Origin: Calditrichota bacterium
Lineage (GTDB): Bacteria > Zhuqueibacterota > Zhuqueibacteria > Zhuqueibacterales > Geothermadaptataceae
Assembly (NCBI GenBank): GCA_008501545.1
Contig: QQUM01000118.1
Span: 1-5,547, forward strand
Reading direction: 5' to 3'
Length of the DNA: 5,547 nt
The stretch's first letter is position 1, and every line of letters begins with the position of its first letter. This document shows positions 5,502-5,547 of this stretch, piece after piece. The translations under genes were made by a program, and so were the position numbers. Under the pieces are notes generated by a model, which worked only from the letters and a program-made list of their open reading frames with translations, ran no database searches and was not told the origin of the DNA.

Positions 5502-5547
5502 AATTCTGTTCAATTCAAAACTCACAAAGAAATATAAGAGGAAAAAA
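5502..5547 (+). promoter_or_regulatory. Short 3' tail with a ribosome-binding-site-like sequence at the window end
   Basis: The last 46 bases contain no attC left core. AGAGGA (5536-5541) followed by A residues looks like a ribosome binding site for a gene starting just beyond the window. If so, the lyase is followed closely by another gene, as in an ordinary operon, rather than by an attC. Confidence 0.3.

Overview
The window is best read as a short run of integron gene cassettes lying between two stretches of more GC-rich, host-like DNA. The decisive evidence is three structured recombination sites, each after a gene, at 1630-1759, 2898-3028 and 4237-4365. Each opens with GCTAACAT and closes with GTTAG or GTTAAC. 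Each is 129-131 nt long and folds into an imperfect stem whose 5' arm carries extra unpaired bases. These are the properties of attC sites. No integrase gene is visible, so this is either the distal part of a chromosomal integron or a cluster of attC sites lacking an integrase (CALIN).

Layout. (1) 1-485: the C-terminal part of an MttB-family (trimethylamine/betaine-type) methyltransferase, cut by the left edge. (2) 486-822: no convincing gene, but a striking set of inverted and direct copies of a 13-14 nt element, two of which contain a perfect TATAAT. (3) Cassette 1, about 823-1752: an HD-domain nucleotidase resembling YfbR/HDDC2. (4) Cassette 2, about 1753-3021: a three-part protein with a probable winged-helix middle and a C-terminal nucleoside-2-deoxyribosyltransferase/TIR-like domain, a plausible anti-phage effector. 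(5) Cassette 3, about 3022-4358: a serine beta-lactamase-family lipoprotein with SxxK, YxN and HTG motifs. (6) 4386-5501: a secreted PF05426-type polysaccharide lyase whose start codon lies 27 nt after the start of the last core site. It may be a fourth cassette or the flanking chromosome; its base composition is closer to the mttB side than to the three cassettes.

How the genes work together: as in most cassette arrays, they share no obvious pathway. All point in the same direction, each has its own ribosome binding site, and each is followed by its own attC, so they are linked by a recombination system rather than by function. The putative effector in cassette 2, beside a nucleotide hydrolase in cassette 1, fits the idea that such arrays store defence genes. 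That is inference.

Organism: an aerobic or anaerobic bacterium cannot be decided from this. MttB-family genes together with secreted polysaccharide lyases are common in PVC-group bacteria (Lentisphaerota, Kiritimatiellota, Verrucomicrobiota), while the SCSKD-type lipoprotein start of cassette 3 looks Bacteroidota-like. The taxonomic guess is weak, because cassette genes travel.
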